In this document: positions 39,919-49,001 of the stretch, in pieces | How positions within the stretch are numbered: the stretch's first letter is position 1 | Layout: the number at the start of each line of letters is the position of its first letter | Assembly: GCF_019049255.1 (NCBI RefSeq) | Contig: NZ_JAGMUJ010000084.1 | Coordinates: 62,001 to 126,000 of the forward strand | Direction of reading: 5' to 3' | Source of the DNA: Streptomyces sp. AC558_RSS880 | Lineage (GTDB): Bacteria > Actinomycetota > Actinomycetes > Streptomycetales > Streptomycetaceae | DNA length: 64,000 bases | The notes under the pieces: generated by a model | Told to the model about the DNA's origin: nothing | Seen by the model: the letters and a program-made list of their open reading frames with translations, nothing else | Databases searched by the model: none | Made by a program: the position numbers and the translations under genes

Positions 39919-41460
39919 TCACCGGCCGCTCCGGCCGTAGGGCTGGAGGAGCTGGTCGACGGGCGCGTAGTCGTCGGTGAGCAGGGGGGCGTTGCCGATC
40001 CAGGACGTGAGGTCGTCGCCGGTGGCGATTTTCCAGCCGGTCCCCCGGGCGTCCAGTGCTTCCTGCATCGCGCGCAGGTCGACTGTCCGGTCGGAGGCGA
40101 CCATCACCAGATTGCCCCCCTCGGGGGTGGCGGTCGGGTCGAGGCCGATGTCACCGGGTTCGCCGAGAAGGGCGACGTGCCCGAACGTCTCGTTCAGCGT
40201 GGCCGCTTCGGCACGTGCGAAGGCCAGATCACCGTGATCGATGAGGTTGGCGACGTACAGGCCGTCCTCCTCGAGCACTCTCCGCACATCGGTCATCGCT
40301 TCCACCGTGGTGAGGTGCCACGGGACGCTGACGCCGCCGAAGGCGTCGCCGACGACGAGGTCGCGGCTGCCGGTGCCGAGTCGCCGCAGGGCCAGGCGGC
40401 CGTCCTCAGCGCGTACGTCGATACCGTGCTCCGGCCTCGGACCGAGCTGGTCGCGGTCGATGCGCACGACCCCGCTGTCGATCTCTGACACGAGGCTGCG
40501 CGTTCCGGGACGCGTGGCCGCGAGGTAACGGGGCAAGGTGAGCCCGCCGCCGCCCAGGTGGTGGGCAGCGAGCGGCTCGCCTTCGGGAAAGGCGGCGTCG
40601 ACCACCGACGCGATGGCACGCACGTACGCGAACTTCAGGAACGTCGGGTCGTCGATGTCGACGTAGGAATGCCGCACGCCGTCCAGGACGAGTGTGCGGC
40701 CGCCGTCCCGGTCGGGGTCGGCGACGACCCGTGCACAGTGGTACCTGGTTTCGGCGTCGCAGCCGCCCGGCGCGACCATGGTGGCGAGGCCGCCGGCGAC
40801 GACCGCCAGCGTCAGGGCAGGGGTGCCGCTCCACCTGCGCATCCGCCATCCGACCAGCGCCGAGCCGACCACCAGCAGTGTTCCCAGGCCGATCAGGATG
40901 TCGCTGACCGGCAGCCTCGACACGAGGACGAAACCGGTCAGGACGGTACCGAAGATGGCACCGACGGTCCCGACGCCGGACAGCCGGCCGACGACCGTTC
41001 CGGTTTCGGCAAGGCTGGTGAGGCGCAGCTTGGTCACCATGGGCGTCACCGCGGACAGCAGGGCGCCCGGCACGAGGATGGTCAGCGACGCGATCAACAA
41101 CAGCACCGCGGGAGCCCACTCCGCCGCGCTGCGCAGCACGGCAGGGGTGAGCGCCACGACCGCTCCCGACACTCCCAGCGAAGGGCCGAGGAGCCGACGC
41201 GGATCGACCTGATCGGCCATGCGCCCACCCAGCCACGAGCCCAGAGCGATCGCCGTGAGGGCGATGCCGATCACCATGGTGCTGGTCTCGAGGGTGAGGC
41301 CGAGGTAGGGAGCCAGCAGCCGCAGGGCGACGATCTCGACCACCAGGACCGCGGCCGAGGACCCGAACACGAGCACGGCGGCGACACGCGGACCCAGGTC
41401 GTGGTTTCGAGGCGCGTCCTCGGCGACAGGCGAGGAAGACATTCCGGTCACGGGCGACAT
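39919..41460 (-). CDS. Membrane-fused spermidine-synthase-like protein
   Basis: 513 aa. The first about 215 residues hold seven or eight hydrophobic segments (AAVLVFGSSAAVLVVEIVAL; TMVIGIALTAIALGSWLGGR; IFGTVLTGFVLVSR). The C-terminal half is a spermidine-synthase/SAM-binding fold (HHLGGGGLTLPRYLAATRPG; VVGDAFGGVSVPWHLTTVEA). Such fusions are widespread in actinobacteria and are not proven to make polyamines. The ATG at 41460 or the internal ATG six codons on may be the start. The 238 bp upstream (41461-41698) hold no supported gene. Confidence 0.8.
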   Translation of the reverse strand: MSPVTGMSSSPVAEDAPRNHDLGPRVAAVLVFGSSAAVLVVEIVALRLLAPYLGLTLETSTMVIGIALTAIALGSWLGGRMADQVDPRRLLGPSLGVSGAVVALTPAVLRSAAEWAPAVLLLIASLTILVPGALLSAVTPMVTKLRLTSLAETGTVVGRLSGVGTVGAIFGTVLTGFVLVSRLPVSDILIGLGTLLVVGSALVGWRMRRWSGTPALTLAVVAGGLATMVAPGGCDAETRYHCARVVADPDRDGGRTLVLDGVRHSYVDIDDPTFLKFAYVRAIASVVDAAFPEGEPLAAHHLGGGGLTLPRYLAATRPGTRSLVSEIDSGVVRIDRDQLGPRPEHGIDVRAEDGRLALRRLGTGSRDLVVGDAFGGVSVPWHLTTVEAMTDVRRVLEEDGLYVANLIDHGDLAFARAEAATLNETFGHVALLGEPGDIGLDPTATPEGGNLVMVASDRTVDLRAMQEALDARGTGWKIATGDDLTSWIGNAPLLTDDYAPVDQLLQPYGRSGR

Positions 41461-41698
41461 CCTTCCATGCGACTCGCCGGTCGAGCACCACGGCGAAAAC
41501 CCCGCAGCCTTCAGGGTGTTCGACGAGGTGCTGCATGGTCGGCGGTGATACGCCGGTCACGGTCGTGTCATTCTCCGCTGCGGCAAGCCGCGTTCAGCCG
41601 GACTCCGCGGAGGACGCGGGCGGTGCGTTCATCCCCGTCTCGAGCCTCGAGGGGTCTTCGCGACGCGGATGTGTCGCCGCGGCAGCCCTGGTCCCTGG

Positions 41699-42799
41699 TC
41701 AGGCTTCCGCTCGCCGGCGCACGGCGAGGGCCGCGATGTCGTCCTCGAGCCTTCCGCCCGCGTAGTGGAGCAGGTCCGCGTGCAGCCGGTCCAGCAGCTC
41801 GCGGGGCGGCGCCTGGTTGTGCCGCCCCGCCCAGTCCGTCAGCGGGAAGAACTCGCCGGCCCGGTCGCGGGTCTCCGTCACGCCGTCGGTGTAGAGCAGC
41901 AGTTGGTCGCCCGGGGCGAAGGCGACGGTGTCCACGTGGTAGTGGTCTCCCAGGAGCGCCGAGAGATTGAGGGGGGTCGAGGTGAGGGTGGGCTCGAGAA
42001 CGTGGATCTCCCCGCCGCGCACGAACACCGGGGGCGGATGCCCGCAGTTGAGGATTCTGACGTGCTCGCCGCCGTGCGGGATCTCGGCGATCAGGACGGT
42101 GGCGAAGTGCTCCGTCTGATCATCGGCGGGGACCGCGGCGCTGTAGCGGGACATGGTGGTCTGGAGCCGACGGACGAGGGCCCTGAGGTCGGGCTGGTCG
42201 TACGCGTTCTCCCGGAAGCAGTTGATCACCGCGGAGGCGACCCCCACCGCCGACAGGCCCTTGCCCCGCACGTCGCCGATGAGCAGCCGGACCCCGTACG
42301 GCGTGTCGGCGGCCTCGTAGAAGTCGCCTCCGATCCGGGCCTGCTCCTGGGCCGCCAGATACAGCGACTCGATCTCGACGTCCTGGACCCGGTGCGGCAG
42401 CGGCCGCAGCAGCACCTTCTGAGCCGCGTCGGCGACGAGCCGGACCTGGAAAAGCGTCTCCTCCCGCTGGAGTCGCAGATGGCTCGCGTATGCGGCCGTC
42501 AAGGTGACGGCGATGATCGCGGCGGCCGTGTACGGCGTCCCCAGATCGGAGTGGACGAAGCTGAGGCCGATCATGATCAGCAGGCAGAACGTCCCCAGCA
42601 GGACCGTCGGGAGCACAGGCCACAGCGCGGCGGCGAGGGCGGGTGCCGCGGGCAGCAGGCGGCTGAAGGCGATCTCCCTCGGAGTGGAGAACGCCAGGCC
42701 GGTGATGAGGACGGTGACGACCACCGGTGACAGCAGCACGGCTTCCCGCCGGCCACCGTTCGGACGATGGCGGCGCCGGAACCTTCCTGAGCCGATCAT
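41699..42799 (-). CDS. Membrane-anchored PP2C-type (SpoIIE) serine phosphatase
   Basis: 366 aa. Three to four N-terminal hydrophobic segments (about residues 20-105) precede a SpoIIE/RsbU-type phosphatase with metal-binding motifs IGGDFYEA (about 158), IGDVRGKGLSA, a GHPPP block and LLLYTDGVTETRD, ending with the conserved DDIAALAVRR. It should dephosphorylate an anti-anti-sigma factor and so adjust an alternative sigma factor. There is no sensor domain beyond the membrane region and no partner nearby. Probably leaderless: TAAGAT lies 7 nt before the ATG. Confidence 0.88.
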   Translation of the reverse strand: MIGSGRFRRRHRPNGGRREAVLLSPVVVTVLITGLAFSTPREIAFSRLLPAAPALAAALWPVLPTVLLGTFCLLIMIGLSFVHSDLGTPYTAAAIIAVTLTAAYASHLRLQREETLFQVRLVADAAQKVLLRPLPHRVQDVEIESLYLAAQEQARIGGDFYEAADTPYGVRLLIGDVRGKGLSAVGVASAVINCFRENAYDQPDLRALVRRLQTTMSRYSAAVPADDQTEHFATVLIAEIPHGGEHVRILNCGHPPPVFVRGGEIHVLEPTLTSTPLNLSALLGDHYHVDTVAFAPGDQLLLYTDGVTETRDRAGEFFPLTDWAGRHNQAPPRELLDRLHADLLHYAGGRLEDDIAALAVRRRAEA

Positions 42800-42806
42800 A
42801 AAACGG

Positions 42807-42812
42807 ATCTTA
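42807..42812 (-). promoter_or_regulatory. -10 element of the SpoIIE-type gene
   Basis: TAAGAT on the minus strand, 7 nt before the ATG at 42799, with no ribosome site; typical layout of a leaderless Streptomyces promoter. Confidence 0.45.
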
Positions 42813-42865
42813 TCGGGACGATGCGGGCATCGATCCGTGACAGCGCAGGTACTCGTGTCCGGGGA

Positions 42866-43208
42866 TCAGCCGCTCGTGCGGTTTTCCGCACGGCCGGACG
42901 GCAACGCACGGGCTTTTCCTCGCGCGTCGCGGACGGCACCACAGGCGCGGCACACGAAGTGACGGTGGTCGCCGTGGCGCCCGGTCTCGTAGCGGGGGAC
43001 CCGCGATCCGGGTGGATCGGATCGGACCGGCGTCCGCGAGGGCGCGCGACACGGTGCAGGTGGCCCGCGGAGGCAGGCGGCCGGTGATCCGCCGGGCGCG
43101 CTCACGCAGGGTACCGGCGCCGAGGTGACCGCCCGGGGCCGAGACGGCCGTCAGCACCGCCACGCGCGGAGCGGTGACTCGCCCACCCGCCGTACGCGGT
43201 CGTTCGGC
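42866..43208 (-). pseudogene. Frameshifted Fur-family metalloregulator
   Basis: One frame reads RTAGGRVTAPRVAVLTAVSA...VSRALADAGPIRS, the winged-helix half of a Fur protein. Near 43015 the match moves to another frame reading PGSRVPRYETGRHGDHRHFV followed by CRACGAVRD, the metal-site half. A single-base indel between them explains this. After ARGKARAL the end is also degenerate, lacking the usual second Cys pair. If the shift is real the protein is dead; a base-call error is the alternative. The adjoining His-rich metal-binding gene fits a former Fur-type regulon. Confidence 0.7.
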
Positions 43209-43244
43209 GGCCGCCGCCACCGGGCACAGGCGGCCGTGTGTGAT

Positions 43245-43547
43245 TCAGTGGTCGTCCCAGTGCCCCTCGTGGGCGGCGTGCCGATGCCCTTCGTGCACGT
43301 AGTCGACATGGTCGCCGTGCGGCACGGCGACATGGCCACAGCCGCTTCCGTGCTGGTGCTCGTGACCCTCGTGCCGCGCGTGACCGGCGGTCGCGCACTC
43401 GTCGGTGTGCCCGTCGTGCGCGCGGTGGATGTGTCCGTCGTGCACGTAGTCGACGTGGTCTCCGTGCGGGACCGCGACGTGCCCGCAGCCCTCCTCGTGC
43501 CGGTGGTCGTGGCCTTCGTGGGTGCGATGCCCGGTGACGGACGTCAT
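43245..43547 (-). CDS. Histidine-rich metal-binding small protein
   Basis: 100 aa, about one quarter His, with Asp, Glu and two GCGH sites. The block CGHVAVPHGDHVDYVH occurs twice (about residues 21-36 and 70-85), separated by a His/Asp stretch, so the protein is an internal duplication. There is no signal peptide or membrane segment. It probably buffers zinc, nickel or a similar ion in the cytoplasm. Such proteins are sometimes misnamed zinc transporter permeases. It has a GGGAG ribosome site and lies beside a broken Fur-family gene. The 278 bp upstream contain no gene. Confidence 0.75.
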   Translation of the reverse strand: MTSVTGHRTHEGHDHRHEEGCGHVAVPHGDHVDYVHDGHIHRAHDGHTDECATAGHARHEGHEHQHGSGCGHVAVPHGDHVDYVHEGHRHAAHEGHWDDH

Positions 43548-43825
43548 GACGTACTCCCGATGCGGACCGGATGGGCGGCCGCCCGTCCGACGGCCTCTGC
43601 GGCGCTACCGAATCAACATAGGATGACGCGCGCGACCACGCACGCGGAGGAAGGGCGACGAGCACCCGGAGCACCGCCTGTCCGGCGGTCGAGAGGATCG
43701 TACGGAACCTCTCCCCGGACCGCCGCAGGCTCCTTGCAGGCGAGCCGGGCGCGTGGCGCCCGGTGACGACCGGGACGGGATCCTGATGAGTCCGGTCCTC
43801 CGAAGCGGTTCCCTCCCCTGCGGGC

Positions 43826-44626
43826 TCACGTCCCGGCGGGAGCACGGACTCCGGGCGCGCCGTCCATGACCGCCACCAGTACGGCGCTGTCACCGAACTG
43901 CCAGACCGGTACGACATGGGCGAAGCCCGCCCGGCGCAGCAGTTCGGCGTGACGGTGCGCCGTCACCCTCTCGTCGCCCCCGCTCCCGGCGCGGGCCGCC
44001 GGGCGCCGCCCGCGTTCGTCGAACAGGTCGGCCAGTTCGGGGTCCCGGGCCGCGTCGTCCCACCAGGACCGCCAGTCCTCCCGTGTGCGGCTGCCCGTCC
44101 GCTCCGACCTGCGACGGCCCACATGGGCGGTGAGGGCCGAGCACGCCGGCGCGTCCGGCGGGAAGTGGTCCCCGTTGACGAGGACACCGCCGGGGCGCAG
44201 CAGGGACGCCAGGGAGCGGTAGGTGCGCAGCAGCGCCGGCTCGGGCAGGTAGTGCAGCGCGGTCGTCGAGACGGCGGCGTCCAGGGGACGTTCCAGTCCG
44301 AGGGACCGGGTCCAGCCCTCCTCGCCGATGACGGTGTCGACGTAGCGGGCGGCGTCGGCGTGGTGCGTCCGCCCCAGTTCCAGCAGCAGGGGGTCCATGT
44401 CGGCGGCGACGATCTCGGCGTCCGGGAAGCGGGCGGCGAGCCTGGCGGCCAGGGAGCCGGGGCCGCACCCCAGGTCGAGCAGATGGGGGCGGGCACGGCC
44501 GGCGGTGGTGTGCTCGACGACGTCCGCGATCACGGAGAACCGCTCCTCGCGGTCCACCGCGTACCGCTCCTGCTGCCGTTCCCAGCGTTCCACCCACATC
44601 CTGGCCGTCTCCATGCTCACGCCCAT
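43826..44626 (-). CDS. Class I SAM-dependent methyltransferase
   Basis: 266 aa from the ATG at 44626 with GAGGTGG upstream; a start at 44668 is possible. SAM motif I is HLLDLGCGPGSLAARLAARF (about 48-67), with an acidic loop VAADMDPLLLELG and a later LLRPGGVLVNGDHF. The substrate cannot be inferred from sequence. It follows the SufS-like gene after 80 bp on the same strand and may be the last gene of that operon, where it would methylate the product of the three PLP enzymes. Confidence 0.8.
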   Translation of the reverse strand: MGVSMETARMWVERWERQQERYAVDREERFSVIADVVEHTTAGRARPHLLDLGCGPGSLAARLAARFPDAEIVAADMDPLLLELGRTHHADAARYVDTVIGEEGWTRSLGLERPLDAAVSTTALHYLPEPALLRTYRSLASLLRPGGVLVNGDHFPPDAPACSALTAHVGRRRSERTGSRTREDWRSWWDDAARDPELADLFDERGRRPAARAGSGGDERVTAHRHAELLRRAGFAHVVPVWQFGDSAVLVAVMDGAPGVRAPAGT

Positions 44627-44706
44627 CGCTTGCGCCACCTCATCCGTTCCTCGTCCGTCCGTGGGCACGGACGAATCTACAGGTGGAAACGGTTATCAGT
44701 TGCCAT

Positions 44707-45930
44707 TCACGTCAACGACGCGAGGACGGTCAGCAGACGGTCGATCTCCTCCACCGTGTTGTACACGTGCAGGCTCACCCGTACCGACCCGTCCCGCTCG
44801 TCGGCGCCGGCCTGGCAGAGGCTGTCGGCGCGCACCATGAAGCCGTGGCTGAAGAGGATGAACCCCAGGTCGTCGGAGGGGATGTCGCGGTGCCGGAAGG
44901 TGACGATGCCGTGGCGGCGCTGGGCCGCGGGGAGTGCGGAGTCGGCGGCCAGGCTCGCCGGGCAGCCGAGGACCTCGTACGGGCCGAGGCGCCCGAGCCG
45001 GTCGGTCAGCCGGGTGGTGAGCGCGGTCGTCCAGCGCGCGATCCGTTCGACTCCGGCGGCGTCGAGCCAGTCGAGCGCGGCCCGCAGGGACACGATGCCC
45101 GCCGTGTTGGGCGTGCCCTGCCAGCCGTCCGGCCGGAACACAGGCCCTCGCGCGTTGCGTGCCCAGACCGCCCCCGAGCCGGGCAGGGCCATCGCCTTGT
45201 GCCCGGAGAAGACCACGAAGTCCACGTCCAGCGACGGATCGTCGAGACGGACGGGCAGGTGGCCGACGCTCTGCGCCGCGTCCAGACAGATCGGCACGTC
45301 CGGGCCGACCGCCGCGCGGATGCGGTGCACGTTCATGTCGCCGCCGTAGACGTGGTGGACGTGGGTGGCGGCCACGAAGCGGGTCCGCGGGCCCACGGCC
45401 TCGCCCAGGGCCCGGTGGTCGTAGTCGCCGGAGGCCGTCTGGTACGGCAGGGCGCGCACACGGACGTCGATGCCGCGTTCGGCCAGCAGCCGCCGGGCCT
45501 CGAGCCAGGGGTCCAGGTTGGCCCGGTGGTCGGCATGCGGCACGAGGATCTCGTCGCCGTCGGTGAGGTACGGGACGAGCCAGTCGCGGGCGACGGTGCG
45601 CAGGCCCTCGGTGGTGCCGCTGGTGAAGTGGACCCCGGAGCGGCCCGGTTCGGGGTCGTGGAGGAACTCCTTGACCCGTTCCCGGGTCGATTCCACCAGC
45701 TCCGTGGTCCGGTTGGCCCAGGGATAGGTGCCGCGCCCCGCGTTGGCGTTCGACGTCGTGAGATAGGTCTGGACGGCCTCCAGTACGGCGCGCGGCTTCT
45801 GGGACGTCGCCGCGCTGTCGAGGTACGCCAGCTCCGGATGGGCGGTGACGATGGGGAACTGCTCCCTCAACTCCCGCTGCCGGAGCGGGTCGTCCGGCTC
45901 CACCCCGGCGAGCGGGTGCCCCGCGCTCAC
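44707..45930 (-). CDS. SufS/class V aminotransferase-like PLP enzyme
   Basis: 407 aa; its GTG overlaps the stop of the preceding gene (GTGA). SufS-like landmarks are YLDSAATSQKP (about 36), HFTSGTTEGLRTVA, HVHHVYGGDMN, PLP-Lys in VVFSGHKAMALPG (about 243) and VRVSLHVYNTVEEID near the end. A Cys in MVRADSLCQ aligns with the desulfurase nucleophile (VRTGHHC in SufS), though its flanks differ. It could be a cysteine desulfurase, a C-S lyase or an epimerase. There are no suf/Fe-S assembly genes nearby, so a specialised role with the cysteine-synthase/rhodanese fusion is more likely. Confidence 0.8.
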   Translation of the reverse strand: MSAGHPLAGVEPDDPLRQRELREQFPIVTAHPELAYLDSAATSQKPRAVLEAVQTYLTTSNANAGRGTYPWANRTTELVESTRERVKEFLHDPEPGRSGVHFTSGTTEGLRTVARDWLVPYLTDGDEILVPHADHRANLDPWLEARRLLAERGIDVRVRALPYQTASGDYDHRALGEAVGPRTRFVAATHVHHVYGGDMNVHRIRAAVGPDVPICLDAAQSVGHLPVRLDDPSLDVDFVVFSGHKAMALPGSGAVWARNARGPVFRPDGWQGTPNTAGIVSLRAALDWLDAAGVERIARWTTALTTRLTDRLGRLGPYEVLGCPASLAADSALPAAQRRHGIVTFRHRDIPSDDLGFILFSHGFMVRADSLCQAGADERDGSVRVSLHVYNTVEEIDRLLTVLASLT

Positions 45931-47264
45931 TCACGCACCAGCGGTGCGCCCGCGTCCCGCCAGGCGACGATCCCGCCGGCCAGGCTGCGGACGTCCGGAT
46001 GGCCCATCCGGGTCAGCGCGGCGGCGTAGCGCAGCGACTTCTCGCCGACGGGACAGGCCAGCAGGACCGGCGTCCGCTTGCTGAAGGGGAGCCCGCCGCG
46101 GAGCAATTCCTCGAACAGCTCGTCGACCATGTTGACCGAGCCCTCGATGTGCAGGGCGGCGTAGGCGTGCGGGCTGCGCAGGTCGACGACGAGCGGCCGG
46201 GGATCACCCTCGACGGTCCAGCGCCGGGCGTCGTCGACTCCGATGACGCGGGCCTCCGCGCGGGCCTCGGCGTCGGTGACGGCCGACACGGACCGCCCCC
46301 GGTCCGTCCGGCCGAAGAGTTCCGGGCGCCGCTGACGCACATAGCTCAGGTAGCTCTCGGCCCGGTCGCACACGATGAAGACCGCCGTCCGGCGCTGCCC
46401 CGTCCCGTCCAGCTCGGCGTCGGCGTGCCGCAGGTGCCGGACCGCTCCTTGGTAGGCGGCGCCTCCGGTCGGTCCCGACAGCAGTCCGCAGCGGCGGATG
46501 AGGGTGATCATCCCGTCGATGGCCTCGCCGGAGGTCACCGACTCGATGGTGTCGTACGTCGCCGGGTCGAACAGGCCGACCTGGTGGACCTCGTCGATGG
46601 TGCGGATGCCGGGGATGAAGTCCGACTTGTGGGCGACCAGGCCGAGGACCCGCACCTGCGGGTCGTGCTCGCGCAGCACCCTGGCGACGCCGGTCGACGA
46701 ACCGGCCGTGCCGACACAGGCGACGAACCAGTCCGGCGCACGCCCGTCGAGGTCCTTGACTATCTCGGGTCCGGTACCCGCCGCGTGGGCCTCGACGTTG
46801 CGCGGGTTGAAGTACTGGTCGGTGTGCAGGTAGGTGCTCCCCGGGTCGGAGAGCGCCCGGTGGAAGTGGGTCAGCGGGTCGTCGGTGTCGGTCGGGTCGA
46901 GGCACTCGCTGCGTCCGGGCAGTTCCTCGATCTCCGCGCCGAGGAGCAGCAGGAGCTCCTTGATCTCGGGCACGCGCATGCGGTTGGTGACGCTCTTGAA
47001 CCTCAGTCCGTGCATGCCGGCCAGCAGGGCGAGGGCCTTGGCCGTGTTGCCGCTGGAGAGTTCGACGACCGTCCCGTCGCCGTCGGCCGCGGCCTCCAGG
47101 TGGGGCCGGGCCATGTGCCAGGCGGGCCGGTCCTTGACGGACCCGAACGGGTTGAGCATCTCCAGCTTGGCGTAGAGGTCGATGTTGCGCAGCGCGTGCA
47201 CGCCGGGGTCGATGCGCACCAGAGGTGTGTTGCCGATGGCCTCCGTGATGCTGTCGTACCTCAT
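45927..47264 (-). CDS. Cysteine-synthase-like PLP enzyme fused to a rhodanese domain
   Basis: 445 aa; its ATG overlaps the upstream stop (ATGA). Residues about 1-320 form a fold-type II PLP enzyme: IGNTPLVRI, PLP-Lys in NPFGSVKDRPAWHM (about 44), VELSSGNTAKALALL, GTAGSSTGVARVL and LLSGPTGGAAYQG. Residues about 345-445 form a rhodanese domain (VVDLRSPHAYAALHIEGSVN; active-site Cys in VLLACPVGEKSLRYAAAL). The fusion suggests sulfur transfer or beta-replacement on an activated serine, for instance to a thiol amino acid or a diaminopropionate. The SbnA-type fold is an alternative model. Confidence 0.82.
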   Translation of the reverse strand: MRYDSITEAIGNTPLVRIDPGVHALRNIDLYAKLEMLNPFGSVKDRPAWHMARPHLEAAADGDGTVVELSSGNTAKALALLAGMHGLRFKSVTNRMRVPEIKELLLLLGAEIEELPGRSECLDPTDTDDPLTHFHRALSDPGSTYLHTDQYFNPRNVEAHAAGTGPEIVKDLDGRAPDWFVACVGTAGSSTGVARVLREHDPQVRVLGLVAHKSDFIPGIRTIDEVHQVGLFDPATYDTIESVTSGEAIDGMITLIRRCGLLSGPTGGAAYQGAVRHLRHADAELDGTGQRRTAVFIVCDRAESYLSYVRQRRPELFGRTDRGRSVSAVTDAEARAEARVIGVDDARRWTVEGDPRPLVVDLRSPHAYAALHIEGSVNMVDELFEELLRGGLPFSKRTPVLLACPVGEKSLRYAAALTRMGHPDVRSLAGGIVAWRDAGAPLVRE

Positions 47265-48757
47265 CCGGGTGTTCCCCCCAAGGGTGTGATCGGCCAGTAG
47301 TCCTCGTCCAGGCACCAGCGCCAGGAGTCGCCCCGCCGCTCCACCGCGACCGTCCGGGCGGCGGGCTGCCGTTGCGCGTGGTGGGCGTGGAAGTCCATGG
47401 CGTATCCGGCGGTGTTGGCGAAGGCCAGCAGATCTCCCGCGCGCGGCAGCCGGGGCAGGAAGACCAGGCGCCGGGTGATGAGATCGCCTTCCAGGCACAG
47501 GTTGCCGGTGAGGTAGACGCCGAAAGGTTCCTCCTCACCGGTCGCCGCTTCGTCACGCGGCAGCAGGACGGGGTCCACGAGGACTCCGTGCTCCTCGAAG
47601 CTCATGTCTCCCGCGTTCATGCCGAGGCGCACCACGTGGTGCCCGGAGTCCGTGTCCGCGGGCCGTACGTCCAGCACCCGCGCCAGCGACAGCCCGCACT
47701 GGTCGACCAGGGAGCGGCCGGGTTCGATGTACAGGTCGTGGAGGTGTTCCAGGAGGAGGGTGGCCGACGGCCGGCCCGACGCCGGTGCGGGCAGGGAGAG
47801 CAACTCGTCGAGGTAGCCGGGGCCGGCGGTGGGACGGTGCGCGGGGTACAGCGCGGCCGCCCCGCGGACCGTGCCGCCCTCGTTGCGCAGCCCGTAGCCG
47901 TGACCGCGCCAGGTCAGCGGCGGGCGGACACCGAGCACCGCCTCGCTCAGCGCGGTGGTCCACCGCTCCCACTCCCCCGCCTCGGCGACGTAACCGACGC
48001 CGAATCCGCCCCCGATGTCGAGGGCGCGCGGCGCCAGTCCCCGTGCCCGGCACTCGTCCATGAACAGCACGCACTGCTCCAGCGCCCGTGCCTTCTCCTC
48101 CACGCCGGTGGTGTCCAGGTGGTAGGCGGCGCCGGTGAACTCCACGGCGTCCGCGTTGCGTTCGAGCGCCGACAGCAGCGCCTCCGCGTCCCGCACCGGG
48201 GTGCCGAAGCGGCTGCGCCGGGAGAGCAGCCGGGTGCCCGCTCCCCCGTGGCCGGCGGCGGACTCGAATCCGGACAGGCGCACCAGTACGGCGACCCGGC
48301 CGAGACCGTGCGTGCGCACCAGGCCGGAGAGCCGTTCCAGCTCTCCGGCCGAGTCCAGGTTCACCGTCGCCCCCACGCGCGCCGCCAGCCAGAGGAATTC
48401 GGCGTCCTTGGGGCCGGTGGCCATGATGCGGTCCCCGGTGAATCCACACCCCAGTGCGTGCCTCAGCTCCTCCAGGGAGGCGACGTCGACCCCGACGGCG
48501 GCCGGGTCCTCGGCCGCCAGCCGCCGCACCAGGGCACCGGCCCGGTTCGCCTTGTGCGCGAAGTACACGCGCCCGCTCAGACGGTGGCGGCGGTAGACGG
48601 CACGGAAGCGGGCGGCGTTCCGGGCGACGGCCTCGGGGAGCAGCACGTTGAGCGGAGACCCGAGCGCGTCGACGAGCGAGTGCAGGAAGGGCCGGTCCGT
48701 CAGCAGTGAGGCGAGCTGCGGATCCACCCTCGGCCTCAGATACAAGGGCGCATCCAC
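47261..48757 (-). CDS. LysA/ODC-like PLP decarboxylase
   Basis: 498 aa from a GTG with GGAGGGG upstream. Fold-type III decarboxylase of the diaminopimelate/ornithine group: PLP-Lys in VYFAHKANRAGALV (about 68), LDIGGGFGVGYV, EPGRSLVDQCGLSLARVL and the active-site Cys in LTGNLCLEGDLIT. It is longer than LysA (about 420-460) and is not next to lysine genes. Related enzymes such as SbnH and carboxynorspermidine decarboxylases work in metallophore or polyamine pathways. First gene of a coupled operon, divergent from the ABC importer across a Zur-like site. Confidence 0.82.
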   Translation of the reverse strand: MDAPLYLRPRVDPQLASLLTDRPFLHSLVDALGSPLNVLLPEAVARNAARFRAVYRRHRLSGRVYFAHKANRAGALVRRLAAEDPAAVGVDVASLEELRHALGCGFTGDRIMATGPKDAEFLWLAARVGATVNLDSAGELERLSGLVRTHGLGRVAVLVRLSGFESAAGHGGAGTRLLSRRSRFGTPVRDAEALLSALERNADAVEFTGAAYHLDTTGVEEKARALEQCVLFMDECRARGLAPRALDIGGGFGVGYVAEAGEWERWTTALSEAVLGVRPPLTWRGHGYGLRNEGGTVRGAAALYPAHRPTAGPGYLDELLSLPAPASGRPSATLLLEHLHDLYIEPGRSLVDQCGLSLARVLDVRPADTDSGHHVVRLGMNAGDMSFEEHGVLVDPVLLPRDEAATGEEEPFGVYLTGNLCLEGDLITRRLVFLPRLPRAGDLLAFANTAGYAMDFHAHHAQRQPAARTVAVERRGDSWRWCLDEDYWPITPLGGTPG

Positions 48758-49001
48758 GTGAGACCCCTCCCCGTGTCGGCCGACCGCCGTCGCGACGATC
48801 GTTCGGGAGTAGTCGTTTCCAGGTACACCCGTCCCTAAGCCTCACCGGACCGTGCCCCTGGACGGCGTCCCGTGCTCAGGAGGGGTGGTGGGTGTGCGGT
48901 CGAGCGCGCTGCCGGGGCGGCCAATGCGTCCCTCCCGGGTCTCCTCTTCCGTGGCGCGGCCTTCCTCATCGGCGGAAGCGAGGTCCGGCGGAACCACACT
49001 T

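Noticed and set aside
43125..43766. Plus-strand open frame opposite the His-rich gene
   Set aside because: Val-rich translation is the complement of the His/Asp-rich codons of the real gene on the minus strand.
47372..48709. Plus-strand open frame opposite the LysA-like decarboxylase
   Set aside because: No domain signal; the minus strand has intact PLP decarboxylase motifs and a coupled operon.
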